Shown piece by piece: positions 1-8,037 of a stretch of 32,368 bases of DNA. The stretch covers positions 1 through 32,368 of the forward strand of contig NZ_QFWT01000016.1 of NCBI RefSeq assembly GCF_003144035.1, written 5' to 3'. Every line of letters begins with the position of its first letter. Within the stretch, counting starts at the first letter, position 1. Position numbers and translations under genes: made by a program. This DNA comes from Vibrio albus (GTDB lineage Bacteria > Pseudomonadota > Gammaproteobacteria > Enterobacterales > Vibrionaceae). The notes under the pieces were generated by a model. That model was not told the DNA's origin, did no database searches, and saw only the letters and a program-made list of their open reading frames with translations.

Positions 1-4
1 AATT

Positions 5-124
5 TGCTTGGCGACCATAGCGTTGTGGACCCACCTGATTCCATGCCGAACTCAGAAGTGAAACGCAATAGCGCCGATGGTAGTGTGGGGTTTCCCCATG
101 TGAGAGTAGGACATCGCCAGGCTT
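5..124 (+). rRNA. rrf: 5S ribosomal RNA
   Basis: A complete 5S rRNA of about 120 nt. It carries the conserved loop text CCATGCCGAACTCAGAAGTG and GCGCCGATGGTAGTGTGGGG, and its 5' end (TGCTTGGCGA) pairs with its 3' end (TCGCCAGGCT) to form helix I. It is the last gene of an rRNA operon whose 23S lies outside the window. The ends are set by analogy with the 120-nt E. coli molecule and may be off by a base or two. Confidence 0.97.
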
Positions 125-135
125 TAATTTGAAGA

Positions 136-166
136 AAAACCCCAGCAGAGATGCTGGGGTTTTTTG
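136..166 (+). terminator. rrn operon intrinsic terminator
   Basis: A 12-bp perfect stem (136-147 with 152-163) with a GAGA loop is followed by a run of T at 160-165. It lies 12 nt after the 5S gene and ends the rRNA transcript. The A-tract on its 5' side means it can also serve ilvY, which converges from the right. Confidence 0.93.
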
Positions 167-169
167 CGT

Positions 170-1060
170 TTAAGGCTCAATAAACTTGCCTTCTGCCAGT
201 TGCCATAGTGCGTTGACTAAAGGGTCGTTTAATTTTGAACGTTTACAGCAGATACCTAAATCAAATGCTTTGATCGGTGCAAGTTTGAGTTTCTGCACTT
301 TATCTTTTACCGGGCTGTTGTTGATCACCACATCTGGCGCTATACCGATACCACATCCTAGAGCAACCATGCTGACAATTGCTTCGTGACCTGCTACCTG
401 AGCATAAATGTTGGGTTTAATCTTCATCTTTTTCAGCCAGATGTTAGCTCTGTCTCGTGCGGTTCCTGACTCAGGCAGGATAAAAGGAATGTGCTCCCAT
501 TGGGGATCCTCTTTTTTTAATTCCTGAGAAAAGTTACTTACACCAACGGGGGCAATCACGGATAGCGGAATTTGCCCTATTAATTCAAAAGCCAGCCTGG
601 CAGGGGTGTGTTCAGGTATTGCTGATATCGCAATATCTATATCGCTGTCCATAACCCGGTCAATCGCCTGAGCGGGATCTCCAGTCGAAAGCTTTAGTTC
701 AATTTGCGGATACCTTACACGGAAGTCATTGAGAAGTTCTGGCAGGTGGCTATAGCTGGCAGTGACGGAGCAAAAGAGCCTGATCTCACCTTCCAGTTCC
801 TTTGTTTGCTCGCAAAGTTCAGAACGCAGACTGAACCATTCACTGGTCATATTCAGTGCGACAGGTAAAAGCTTTCTACCTGCGTTAGTTAGGTCTACAC
901 TTCTGTTGTCGCGAATAAAGAGGCTTTGACCGACCTCTTCTTCCAGCTTTTGTATCTGTCGGCTGAGTGCTGACGGACTGATATGCATCGCTGTGGCTGT
1001 TTTATTAAAGCTCTTACTGTCACATAGATGGATAAACAGCTGCAGACTTTTTATATTCAT
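170..1060 (-). CDS. ilvY: IlvY, LysR-type activator of ilvC
   Basis: A 296-residue LysR-family regulator, the usual IlvY length. The N-terminal winged helix-turn-helix (about residues 1-60) has the typical LysR pattern, including ISPSALSRQIQKLEEEVG. The rest is a periplasmic-binding-protein-like effector domain. In E. coli IlvY senses acetolactate or acetohydroxybutyrate and switches on ilvC. The assignment rests on the family match plus the divergent position 133 bp from ilvC, which is the standard ilvY-ilvC arrangement. The ATG gives the canonical MNIKSLQLFIHLC start. The Shine-Dalgarno is weak, which fits a low-level, autoregulated protein. The intergenic region contains the expected LysR operators. 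Confidence 0.95.
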   Translation of the reverse strand: MNIKSLQLFIHLCDSKSFNKTATAMHISPSALSRQIQKLEEEVGQSLFIRDNRSVDLTNAGRKLLPVALNMTSEWFSLRSELCEQTKELEGEIRLFCSVTASYSHLPELLNDFRVRYPQIELKLSTGDPAQAIDRVMDSDIDIAISAIPEHTPARLAFELIGQIPLSVIAPVGVSNFSQELKKEDPQWEHIPFILPESGTARDRANIWLKKMKIKPNIYAQVAGHEAIVSMVALGCGIGIAPDVVINNSPVKDKVQKLKLAPIKAFDLGICCKRSKLNDPLVNALWQLAEGKFIEP

Positions 1061-1068
1061 AATTTACG

Positions 1069-1137
1069 TTGCACTATTTGCAATAATTAGTTGTGAATAT
1101 ATCACTTTAAGCAATTCTCGTCTTGCTTTAGTATAAC
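1069..1137. promoter_or_regulatory. IlvY operators and ilvC promoter
   Basis: Between ilvY and ilvC is a perfect LysR-type inverted repeat, TTGCA-N5-TGCAA, at 1069-1083. A second inverted repeat, GTGA-N5-TCAC, is at 1093-1105. A TATAAC -10 candidate is at 1132-1137 with no good -35 hexamer at the right spacing, which fits a promoter that needs an activator. Two tandem operators serving both genes is the known E. coli arrangement. The assignment to IlvY is inference from position. Confidence 0.7.
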
Positions 1138-1193
1138 TTCATTCGGTGATAAAGCACCGACCAACGGACAGTTTCTCAAAGGAGTCTCTAAAA

Positions 1194-2678
1194 ATGGCTA
1201 ACTATTTCAATACACTTAATCTACGTCAGCAGCTAGACCAGCTTGGTCGTTGTCGTTTTATGGATCGCGAAGAATTTGCAAATGAAGCAGAATTCCTGAA
1301 AGGCAAAAAGGTTGTTATCGTAGGTTGTGGTGCTCAGGGTCTTAACCAGGGCCTGAACATGCGTGATTCTGGTCTTGATGTGGCTTATGCACTTCGTCAG
1401 GCTGCGATTGATGAAAAGCGTCAATCTTTCAAAAACGCATCTGAGAATGGTTTTGAAGTTGGTAGCTATGAAACTCTGATCCCTCAAGCGGATCTGGTTG
1501 TAAACCTGACTCCTGACAAGCAACACACTAATGTTGTTGAAACAGTAATGCCTCTGATGAAAGAAGGCGCTGCTCTGGGTTACTCTCATGGCTTTAACGT
1601 TGTTGAAGAAGGCATGCAGATCCGTGATGACCTGACAGTAGTAATGGTTGCACCTAAGTGTCCTGGTACTGAGGTTCGTGAAGAATACAAGCGTGGCTTT
1701 GGTGTTCCTACACTGATTGCTGTTCACCCTGAGAATGACCCTAAAGGTGAAGGCTGGGATATTGCTAAAGCATGGGCTGCTGCAACTGGTGGCCACCGTG
1801 CAGGTTGTCTTGAGTCATCTTTCGTTGCTGAAGTTAAATCTGACCTTATGGGTGAGCAGACTATTCTTTGCGGTATGCTACAGGCCGGCTCTATCGTATG
1901 TTACGAGAAGATGATTGCTGAAGGCATTGATGCTGGTTATGCAGGTAAACTGCTTCAGTATGGCTGGGAAACCATCACAGAAGCACTTAAGTTCGGTGGT
2001 ATCACTCATATGATGGACCGCCTGTCTAACCCGGCTAAGATCAAAGCATTTGAGCTGTCTGAAGAGCTTAAAGAGCTAATGCGTCCGCTATATAACAAAC
2101 ATATGGATGATATCATCGTAGGTGAGTTCTCAAGCACTATGATGGCTGACTGGGCTAACGATGATGTGAACCTTCTTAAATGGCGTGAAGAGACTGGTGA
2201 GACAGCATTTGAAAACTACCCTGAAAGCGATGTAGAAATCTCTGAACAAGAGTACTTCGATAACGGTATCCTGATGATTGCTATGGTTCGCGCGGGTGTT
2301 GAACTGGCATTTGAAGCGATGACTGCTTCAGGTATTATCGATGAGTCTGCATACTATGAATCTCTGCATGAGCTTCCACTGATTGCAAACACAATCGCTC
2401 GTAAGCGTCTGTACGAAATGAACGTAGTAATCTCTGACACTGCTGAATACGGTAACTACCTGTTTGCTAACGTAGCAACTCCGCTTCTGCGTGAGAAGTT
2501 CATGCCTAACGTGGGTACTGACGTAATCGGTAAAGGTCTGGGTGATATCTCTAACCAAGTTGATAACGCGAAGCTAATTGAAGTGAATGACGTTATCCGT
2601 AACCACCCTGTAGAGTACATTGGTGAAGAACTACGTGGCTACATGACCGATATGAAACGTATTGCTGTTGGTGGTTAA
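1194..2678 (+). CDS. ilvC: Ketol-acid reductoisomerase (class II)
   Basis: A 494-residue acetohydroxy-acid isomeroreductase, the second common step of valine, isoleucine and leucine synthesis (Mg2+, NADPH). It is the long class II form seen in E. coli (491 aa), with a duplicated knotted C-terminal domain. The Rossmann glycine motif GCGAQG follows a KKVVIVG strand near residue 45. Conserved blocks include NLTPDKQH, APKCPGTEVREEY, AEVKSDLMGEQTILCG and HELPLIANTIARKRLYEMN. The start was placed at the ATG preceded by AAAGGAG at about 8 nt, giving MANYFNTLNLRQQL. An in-frame GTG at 1146 would add 16 unrelated residues and is not favoured. The gene is divergent from ilvY, its likely activator, and ends at an intrinsic terminator. 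Confidence 0.98.
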   Translation: MANYFNTLNLRQQLDQLGRCRFMDREEFANEAEFLKGKKVVIVGCGAQGLNQGLNMRDSGLDVAYALRQAAIDEKRQSFKNASENGFEVGSYETLIPQADLVVNLTPDKQHTNVVETVMPLMKEGAALGYSHGFNVVEEGMQIRDDLTVVMVAPKCPGTEVREEYKRGFGVPTLIAVHPENDPKGEGWDIAKAWAAATGGHRAGCLESSFVAEVKSDLMGEQTILCGMLQAGSIVCYEKMIAEGIDAGYAGKLLQYGWETITEALKFGGITHMMDRLSNPAKIKAFELSEELKELMRPLYNKHMDDIIVGEFSSTMMADWANDDVNLLKWREETGETAFENYPESDVEISEQEYFDNGILMIAMVRAGVELAFEAMTASGIIDESAYYESLHELPLIANTIARKRLYEMNVVISDTAEYGNYLFANVATPLLREKFMPNVGTDVIGKGLGDISNQVDNAKLIEVNDVIRNHPVEYIGEELRGYMTDMKRIAVGG

Positions 2679-2704
2679 TCCTTTATAGCGAATACGGCTA
2701 ATAG

Positions 2705-2735
2705 GAAGCCTGGCAATTGCCAGGCTTCTTTGTTT
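2705..2735 (+). terminator. ilvC intrinsic terminator
   Basis: A perfect 10-bp stem (2705-2714 with 2719-2728) with an AATT loop is followed by TTTGTTT. It lies 26 nt after the ilvC stop. Confidence 0.92.
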
Positions 2736-2853
2736 GTGACTCCTGTAACTTTTTAATTCTGAGTCAGTTTGTGAGGCAAAATCTTAGTTTCTCAATTGGT
2801 TATATGGTGTCGTAAGCGGTAGAATTGGCTGGTTATTATTCAGGAAGGTTGTT

Positions 2854-3249
2854 ATGGGACAGTTTAGTATTTTAGGTTACATAGCCGTAGGTGGTGCATT
2901 TGGTGCCTGTTCGCGGTATTTGATCTCCGAGTTATGTGTTCTGCTGTTAGGGCGGGGGTTTCCTTATGGTACGTTGACCGTCAATATTCTGGGTTCATTC
3001 ATTATGGGGGTATTAGTCTCTGCATTTCAAAATGAAATGTTGGGTGCGGATCCCTGGAGGCAGATCATTGGTCTTGGGTTTCTTGGGGCGCTGACCACAT
3101 TTTCTACTTTCTCTATGGATAACGTTCTGCTCATGCAGCAAGGGGCATTTTTTAAAATGGGCCTGAATGTGCTGCTTAACGTTACCCTCAGTATTTCCGC
3201 TGCCTGGTTTGGCTTTCATCTGCTTATGAAGATCATTCAGCACGGTTAA
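2854..3249 (+). CDS. crcB: Fluoride ion channel CrcB/FluC
   Basis: A 131-residue, four-helix inner-membrane protein of the CrcB/Fluc family. These are dual-topology homodimers that let fluoride leave the cell. Family signatures are GGAFGACSRY near the N-terminus, GTLTVNILGSF in TM2 and GFLGALTTFSTFS in TM3, which contains the phenylalanine box and the Na+-site region. The start ATG follows AGGAAGG. The gene stands alone between ilvC and the thiamine operon. Its leader (2736-2853) shows no recognisable fluoride riboswitch, so it may be expressed constitutively. Confidence 0.95.
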   Translation: MGQFSILGYIAVGGAFGACSRYLISELCVLLLGRGFPYGTLTVNILGSFIMGVLVSAFQNEMLGADPWRQIIGLGFLGALTTFSTFSMDNVLLMQQGAFFKMGLNVLLNVTLSISAAWFGFHLLMKIIQHG

Positions 3250-3272
3250 GATAATAAAATGGTACAGAGTAC

Positions 3273-3301
3273 TTTTACCTGAGCTCTGCTTACCCTATAA
3301 T
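3273..3301 (+). promoter_or_regulatory. thi operon promoter
   Basis: A consensus -10 TATAAT is at 3296-3301. The -35 position (TTTTAC, 3273-3278, 17-bp spacer) is weak. The predicted transcript start at about 3308 is directly at the first helix of the TPP aptamer, the usual arrangement for a riboswitch leader. Confidence 0.65.
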
Positions 3302-3308
3302 CAAATTC

Positions 3309-3391
3309 ACTTGTCGGAGTGCCATTTGGCTGAGACCGCATTGCGGGATCCGTTGAACCTGATCAGGTTAAAACCTGCGAAGGGAACAAGA
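3309..3391 (+). ncRNA. TPP riboswitch (THI element) of the thi operon
   Basis: The conserved THI-box segments are all present in order: CGGAGTGCC, then CTGAGA, then GGATCCGTTGAACCTGATCAG, then CCTGCGAAGGGAACAAG. Helix P1 closes with CTTGT (3310-3314) and ACAAG (3386-3390). It binds thiamine pyrophosphate and turns the operon down when the cofactor is plentiful. No strong intrinsic terminator follows. The only hairpin with T-rich sequence after it (3437-3452) is weak, so translational control of thiC looks more likely. That mechanism is inference. Confidence 0.96.
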
Positions 3392-3520
3392 GAAATTGTT
3401 AGACTTGTCGTCTGCTTTCTGTAGATCTAACTCGTCATAAGTGTTCACTTATTGATTTCTTTTCTCTAACTGCACCTATCCGATAAGCATTTATTCCCTA
3501 AATAACACAAGGAAAATGCT

Positions 3521-5467
3521 ATGTCGTCTACTAGAAAACAAGCCAGACTGGAAGCAAAACAGTTTATAGACTCCCTTTCGGTACAACCTTACCCCACTTC
3601 CAGCAAGGTATATCTGCAGGGCAGCAGAAGCGATGTACGCGTCCCTATGCGCCAGATCTGCCTTTCGGATACTCTGATTGGCGGCTCAAAAGAAGAGCCT
3701 GTTTATGAGGCTAATGAGCCAGTAAATGTTTACGATACATCCGGTGTATACACCGATCCAACCTATACTATCGATCTATATCAGGGGCTTCCTAAGCTAC
3801 GGGAGAGCTGGATTGCGGAACGAGAAGATACAGACACTCTGAACGGAGTCAGCTCTGAGTACGCCATCGAAAGGCTGGCAGATAAGACACTGGATGAGCT
3901 TCGTTATGGAAATCTGCCACGTGTTCGACGTGGTAAGGTGGGCAAGTGTGTGACTCAACTGCATTATGCCCGTCAGGGAGTGATTACCCCGGAAATGGAA
4001 TTCATCGCTATCCGTGAGAACATGAGCCGTGAAAAGTATCGCGATGAACAACTTAACCGCCAGCACCCGGGCCAGAATTTTGGGGCCAATCTTCCTGAGA
4101 AGATTACGCCTGAGTTTGTGCGCCAGGAAGTCGCAGAAGGCCGGGCGATTATTCCGTCGAACATTAACCATCCTGAATCTGAGCCAATGATTATCGGGCG
4201 TAATTTTCTGGTGAAAGTGAATGCTAACATAGGCAACTCCTCAGTCAGCTCATCGATAGAAGAAGAAGTCGAAAAACTGGTTTGGAGTACCCGCTGGGGC
4301 GCGGATACGGTAATGGATCTGTCGACCGGACGTAATATTCACGAAACGCGTGAATGGATACTGCGGAACAGTCCGGTACCGATTGGCACCGTGCCTATGT
4401 ATCAGGCATTGGAAAAGGTCAATGGTGTTGCTGAAAACCTATCCTGGGAAGTGATGCGCGATACTCTGATCGAGCAGGCGGAACAGGGCGTCGATTACTT
4501 TACTATCCATGCCGGGTTGCGTCTGCATCATGTGCCGATGACCGCTAAGCGAGTGACCGGTATCGTCTCTCGGGGTGGTTCAATTATCGCTAAGTGGTGC
4601 CTGGCTCACCATACTGAAAGTTTCTTGTATGATCACTTCCGCGAGATCTGTGAAATCTGTGCTCAGTATGATGTTGCACTGTCTTTAGGTGATGGCTTAC
4701 GCCCGGGCTCGGTGGCGGATGCTAATGACGAAGCTCAGTTTGCGGAGCTGCATACATTAGGTGAGCTGACCAAGATTGCCTGGGAATATGATGTTCAGGT
4801 TATTATCGAGGGACCAGGACATATTCCGATGCACATGATTAAAGAGAATATGGACGAGCAGCTGAAGCACTGTCATGAGGCACCGTTCTATACGCTTGGC
4901 CCACTGACAACCGATATTGCACCGGGCTATGATCATATTACTTCAGGAATTGGTGCTGCTATGATTGGCTGGTATGGCTGTGCCATGCTTTGTTATGTGA
5001 CGCCGAAAGAACACTTAGGCTTGCCAAATAAAGAAGATGTTAAAACCGGTCTGATTACCTACAAACTTGCCGCTCATGCTGCTGATTTGGCGAAAGGACA
5101 CCCTGGTGCTCAGATCCGCGATAACGCTATGTCTAAAGCACGTTTCGAATTCCGCTGGGAAGATCAGTTCAATCTGGCTTTGGACCCGGAAACAGCGCGT
5201 AGTTATCACGATGAAACCATTCCTCAGCAATCGGGTAAAGTCGCACATTTCTGTTCCATGTGTGGCCCTAAGTTCTGTTCAATGAAGATCTCTCAGGAAG
5301 TTCGGGATTATGCTGCTAATAATCCAGTTGATTTTGAACAGACTATTGAGACCGTTAACGTAACAGATGTCGATGAGGCAATGAAGTTGAAGTCTCAAGA
5401 GTTTAAATCATCGGGTGCTCAGCTTTATAAGCTTGCGACTGATGCTATGGCCGAGGAGGACAGCTAA
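3521..5467 (+). CDS. thiC: Phosphomethylpyrimidine synthase ThiC
   Basis: A 648-residue radical-SAM enzyme that rearranges aminoimidazole ribotide to hydroxymethylpyrimidine phosphate, the pyrimidine half of thiamine. The C-terminal iron-sulfur motif CxxCxxxxC is clear (C578, C581, C586, in FCSMCGPKFCSMK). An N-terminal ThiC-associated domain precedes the barrel. Length is close to E. coli ThiC (631 aa). The ATG follows AAGGA at normal spacing. It is the first gene after the TPP riboswitch. Its TAA stop overlaps the thiE ATG (TAATG), so the two are probably translationally coupled. Confidence 0.98.
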   Translation: MSSTRKQARLEAKQFIDSLSVQPYPTSSKVYLQGSRSDVRVPMRQICLSDTLIGGSKEEPVYEANEPVNVYDTSGVYTDPTYTIDLYQGLPKLRESWIAEREDTDTLNGVSSEYAIERLADKTLDELRYGNLPRVRRGKVGKCVTQLHYARQGVITPEMEFIAIRENMSREKYRDEQLNRQHPGQNFGANLPEKITPEFVRQEVAEGRAIIPSNINHPESEPMIIGRNFLVKVNANIGNSSVSSSIEEEVEKLVWSTRWGADTVMDLSTGRNIHETREWILRNSPVPIGTVPMYQALEKVNGVAENLSWEVMRDTLIEQAEQGVDYFTIHAGLRLHHVPMTAKRVTGIVSRGGSIIAKWCLAHHTESFLYDHFREICEICAQYDVALSLGDGLRPGSVADANDEAQFAELHTLGELTKIAWEYDVQVIIEGPGHIPMHMIKENMDEQLKHCHEAPFYTLGPLTTDIAPGYDHITSGIGAAMIGWYGCAMLCYVTPKEHLGLPNKEDVKTGLITYKLAAHAADLAKGHPGAQIRDNAMSKARFEFRWEDQFNLALDPETARSYHDETIPQQSGKVAHFCSMCGPKFCSMKISQEVRDYAANNPVDFEQTIETVNVTDVDEAMKLKSQEFKSSGAQLYKLATDAMAEEDS

Positions 5468-6261
5468 TGTCCGAATTAGCTCAATCAGGCGCGGATGTTT
5501 CACGTGAAACACTCCAGTCGGAACATCAGTATTATCTCGGAAAGATAAGCAATGATCTTGTTGCTACAGCGAAAGATACTGCTGTAGACATAGCCCCATT
5601 CACGAGTGTAAGTAGTGAGGCACTGAGCATCTACCCGGTTGTCGATTCCGTAGCCTGGATACAACGTCTACTGGAATTGGGCGTTAAGACCGTTCAGTTG
5701 CGTATTAAGGATTCTGCCTATTCTGGTCTGGAAGAGGATATTCAAACGGCTATTCAGTTAGGGCGAGAATTCAATGCTCAGGTCTTTATTAATGATTACT
5801 GGCAGATGGCAGTAAAACATGGTGCCTATGGTATTCACCTTGGCCAGGAGGATTTGGAGACTGCCGAGCTGGATCAGATCCGAACGGCGGGCATTCGGTT
5901 AGGCGTATCGACTCATGGATATGAGGAAATGCTGCGTGCCGCCCGAATTAAACCAAGTTACATCGCATTGGGACACGTCTTTCCTACCACGACAAAACAG
6001 ATGCCTTCGCAGCCACAAGGGCTGACCCGATTAGCAATGTACCAGAGTTGGGTAGACGCAATGAATGACGAGCTGGGTACTGACATTCCGACAGTAGCGA
6101 TTGGTGGGATAGACCTGTCTAATGCGGCCGATGTGTTGAAGTGTGGCGTAACCAGCCTGGCTGTCGTCCGTGCGGTGACGCTGGCTGACAATACTCAGCA
6201 AGCGCTGGAAAGCTTCCGATACGTATTTCAGGAAATAAACAGCCCTGAAAAGGGGGCTTGA
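5467..6261 (+). CDS. thiE: Thiamine-phosphate synthase ThiE with N-terminal extension
   Basis: ThiE joins the pyrimidine and thiazole halves to make thiamine phosphate. The TIM-barrel core starts at about residue 55 (IYPVVDS) and carries the family motifs KTVQLRIKD, FINDYW, GIHLGQEDL, GVSTHG, ALGHVFPTTTKQMPS and VAIGGI. At 264 residues it is about 50 longer than E. coli ThiE (211), the excess being an N-terminal segment that does not look like part of the barrel. No other ATG lies between the coupled start and the core. The extension encodes DVSRET across a perfect parS sequence at 5496-5511. The gene abuts thiF (TGA directly followed by ATG). Confidence 0.95.
   Translation: MSELAQSGADVSRETLQSEHQYYLGKISNDLVATAKDTAVDIAPFTSVSSEALSIYPVVDSVAWIQRLLELGVKTVQLRIKDSAYSGLEEDIQTAIQLGREFNAQVFINDYWQMAVKHGAYGIHLGQEDLETAELDQIRTAGIRLGVSTHGYEEMLRAARIKPSYIALGHVFPTTTKQMPSQPQGLTRLAMYQSWVDAMNDELGTDIPTVAIGGIDLSNAADVLKCGVTSLAVVRAVTLADNTQQALESFRYVFQEINSPEKGA
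5496..5511. other. parS: parS centromere site 1 (ParB binding)
   Basis: The 16-bp palindrome TGTTTCACGTGAAACA is a perfect match to the chromosomal parS consensus bound by ParB. It lies inside the 5' coding part of thiE. Two further parS matches follow within 7 kb. Confidence 0.93.
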
Positions 6262-7083
6262 ATGGCCGAAGAAGAACGATTATCTGACCAGGAATTTCTT
6301 CGCTACCAGCGGCAAATATCGCTTCAGGATATTGGTGAGGAAGGACAGCTAAAGCTAAAGAATGCCAGTGTTCTCATTGTCGGATGTGGCGGGCTGGGTA
6401 ACGTTGCTGCGCTATATCTGGCTGCTGCCGGTGTGGGAAAACTGCTACTGGCGGATGGTGACGTGGTGGAAGATTCCAACCTGCAACGTCAGGTGGCGTA
6501 CCGCGAATTTGATTGCGGTACGCAGAAGGCGGTAGCGTTGTTGAATCAGATTAATGAACTGAATGCCGAAGTGGATGTAGAGATTAACTGTCATTATCTC
6601 AAGGGGAGTCAGTTTCAGAATGTAGCGGAAGACGTCGATCTGGTATTGGATTGCTGTGATAACTTTGCTACCCGTCAGGAGGTAAATAGGGCCTGTCGGG
6701 AGCTTCGCTTGCCGCTGATTTCCGGTTCTGCCATTGGCTGGAAGGGGCAGTTAGTTAGCTTTGCATTCCACAAATATCTATCACCCTGTTACCACTGCCT
6801 GTATCCATTTAAGCACAATGATACGCAGGCAAACTGTCTGCAGGGGGGAATTGTGGGTCCCGTCGCGGGGATGATTGGCACGGCACAGGCACTGCAGGCG
6901 ATTACATATTTTACCCAGAGCAAGTCACTGAGTTGGTCGGTGCTGCATGTGTTTGATGCCCTGACTTTTGAATGGCAGGCATTACATTTAATGCAGGATG
7001 ATGAATGCCTGGTGTGTGGAAGTAATAAAGAAAATAGTCATCTGGATCAGGGAGAGGAAGTCTATGCGCATTTGGCTCAATAA
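6262..7083 (+). CDS. thiF: ThiS adenylyltransferase ThiF
   Basis: A 273-residue E1-like enzyme of the ThiF/MoeB/HesA family. It adenylates the C-terminal glycine of the sulfur carrier ThiS so that sulfur can be loaded. The nucleotide-binding glycine loop is VGCGGLGN (about residues 40-47), and the conserved LDCCDN holds D130. Zinc-binding pairs are C176/C179 (PCYHC) and C249/C252 (CLVC). C192 in NCLQGGIVGPV corresponds to the E. coli cysteine that forms the acyl-disulfide or sulfur relay. The ATG directly follows the thiE stop, and the 3' end overlaps thiS by 20 bp. Confidence 0.95.
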   Translation: MAEEERLSDQEFLRYQRQISLQDIGEEGQLKLKNASVLIVGCGGLGNVAALYLAAAGVGKLLLADGDVVEDSNLQRQVAYREFDCGTQKAVALLNQINELNAEVDVEINCHYLKGSQFQNVAEDVDLVLDCCDNFATRQEVNRACRELRLPLISGSAIGWKGQLVSFAFHKYLSPCYHCLYPFKHNDTQANCLQGGIVGPVAGMIGTAQALQAITYFTQSKSLSWSVLHVFDALTFEWQALHLMQDDECLVCGSNKENSHLDQGEEVYAHLAQ

Positions 7084-7264
7084 GAAACCATTAACATTGA
7101 ATCAGAGTCTGACTCTGATTCAATTACTAGAAGAACAGGCTGTTTCGATTGCTGGCTGTGCTGTGGCAATCAATAACAACATCGTGCCAAGAAACCGCTG
7201 GGAAAGTACCACCTTGAGTGAAGGTGACGAAATCTCTCTGTTTCAGGCTATCGCAGGAGGCTGA
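7064..7264 (+). CDS. thiS: Sulfur carrier protein ThiS
   Basis: A 66-residue ubiquitin-fold sulfur carrier that ends in the required Gly-Gly (IAGG), which is adenylated by ThiF and thiocarboxylated for thiazole synthesis. The start was placed at the ATG with a GGGAGAGGAAG ribosome site, giving MRIWLNKKP. Upstream in-frame ATGs at about 6998 would read through the thiF coding region and give an atypical leader. It overlaps the end of thiF and is separated from thiG by one base. Confidence 0.95.
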   Translation: MRIWLNKKPLTLNQSLTLIQLLEEQAVSIAGCAVAINNNIVPRNRWESTTLSEGDEISLFQAIAGG

Positions 7265-7265
7265 T

Positions 7266-8036
7266 ATGTTAACCATCGCAAATAAAACATTTACGTCCCG
7301 GTTGTTAACCGGAACCGGAAAATTTGCCAGCAGCGATATAATGGCAAAGGCCATTCAGACATCGGGTTCTCAGATGGCTACCATGGCGTTAAAACGGGTA
7401 GATATCGATAATCAGGAAGATGATATTCTGCAGCCTCTGATTCAGGCTGGCGTTAATCTGCTGCCTAACACATCCGGTGCAAAGACGGCGGATGATGCCA
7501 TCTTTGCCGCTCAGCTTGCGCGTGAAGCTCTGGGAACCCAGTGGGTTAAGCTTGAGATTCATCCAGACCCAAAATATCTGATGCCGGATCCAATCGAAAC
7601 GCTAAAGGCTGCAGAAAAGCTCGTTGAAGAGGGCTTTATCGTTCTGCCATATTGCCATGCAGATCCGGTTTTATGTAAGCGACTGGAAGAAATTGGCTGT
7701 GCCGCGGTCATGCCTCTGGGGGCTCCGATTGGGACAAATAAGGGGCTTGTCTCTCAGGACTTTCTGCAGATTATAATCGAACAGGCAAGGGTGCCCGTGA
7801 TTGTCGATGCAGGAATAGGGGCACCTTCCCATGCCGCGTTGGCGATGGAAATGGGGGCTGACGCAGTGCTGGTGAATACTGCCATTGCTTCAGCTTCTGA
7901 TCCGGTACAAATGGCGAACGCTTTTCGCCTGGCGGTTCAAGCTGGCAGACTGGCTTTCGAGTCGGGTTTGGCGGCGACAGAAAACCATGCGATTGCATCC
8001 AGTCCGCTGACGGCATTCTTGGATGGGGGGGCATAA
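7266..8036 (+). CDS. thiG: Thiazole synthase ThiG
   Basis: A 256-residue TIM-barrel enzyme, identical in length to E. coli ThiG. It condenses 1-deoxyxylulose 5-phosphate, dehydroglycine and ThiS-thiocarboxylate to the thiazole. The Schiff-base lysine is K95 in WVKLEIHPD. Other conserved blocks are TGTGKF, LLPNTSG, MPLGAPIGTNKGL and VDAGIGAPSHAA. The start at 7266 follows CAGGAGG. A longer in-frame reading from 7218 would overlap thiS and lacks support. It runs into thiH with one base between stop and start. Confidence 0.97.
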   Translation: MLTIANKTFTSRLLTGTGKFASSDIMAKAIQTSGSQMATMALKRVDIDNQEDDILQPLIQAGVNLLPNTSGAKTADDAIFAAQLAREALGTQWVKLEIHPDPKYLMPDPIETLKAAEKLVEEGFIVLPYCHADPVLCKRLEEIGCAAVMPLGAPIGTNKGLVSQDFLQIIIEQARVPVIVDAGIGAPSHAALAMEMGADAVLVNTAIASASDPVQMANAFRLAVQAGRLAFESGLAATENHAIASSPLTAFLDGGA

Positions 8037-8037
8037 G

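Noticed and set aside
2736..2853. Fluoride riboswitch upstream of crcB
   Set aside because: The conserved crcB-motif segments and pseudoknot strands could not be found. Only a TGACTC/GAGTCA inverted repeat with a long loop is present.
3437..3464. Intrinsic terminator as the TPP riboswitch output
   Set aside because: The ATAAGTG/CACTTAT hairpin is AT-rich with a 2-nt loop, and the following sequence (TGATTTCTTTTC) is an interrupted T-run. It is too weak to call.
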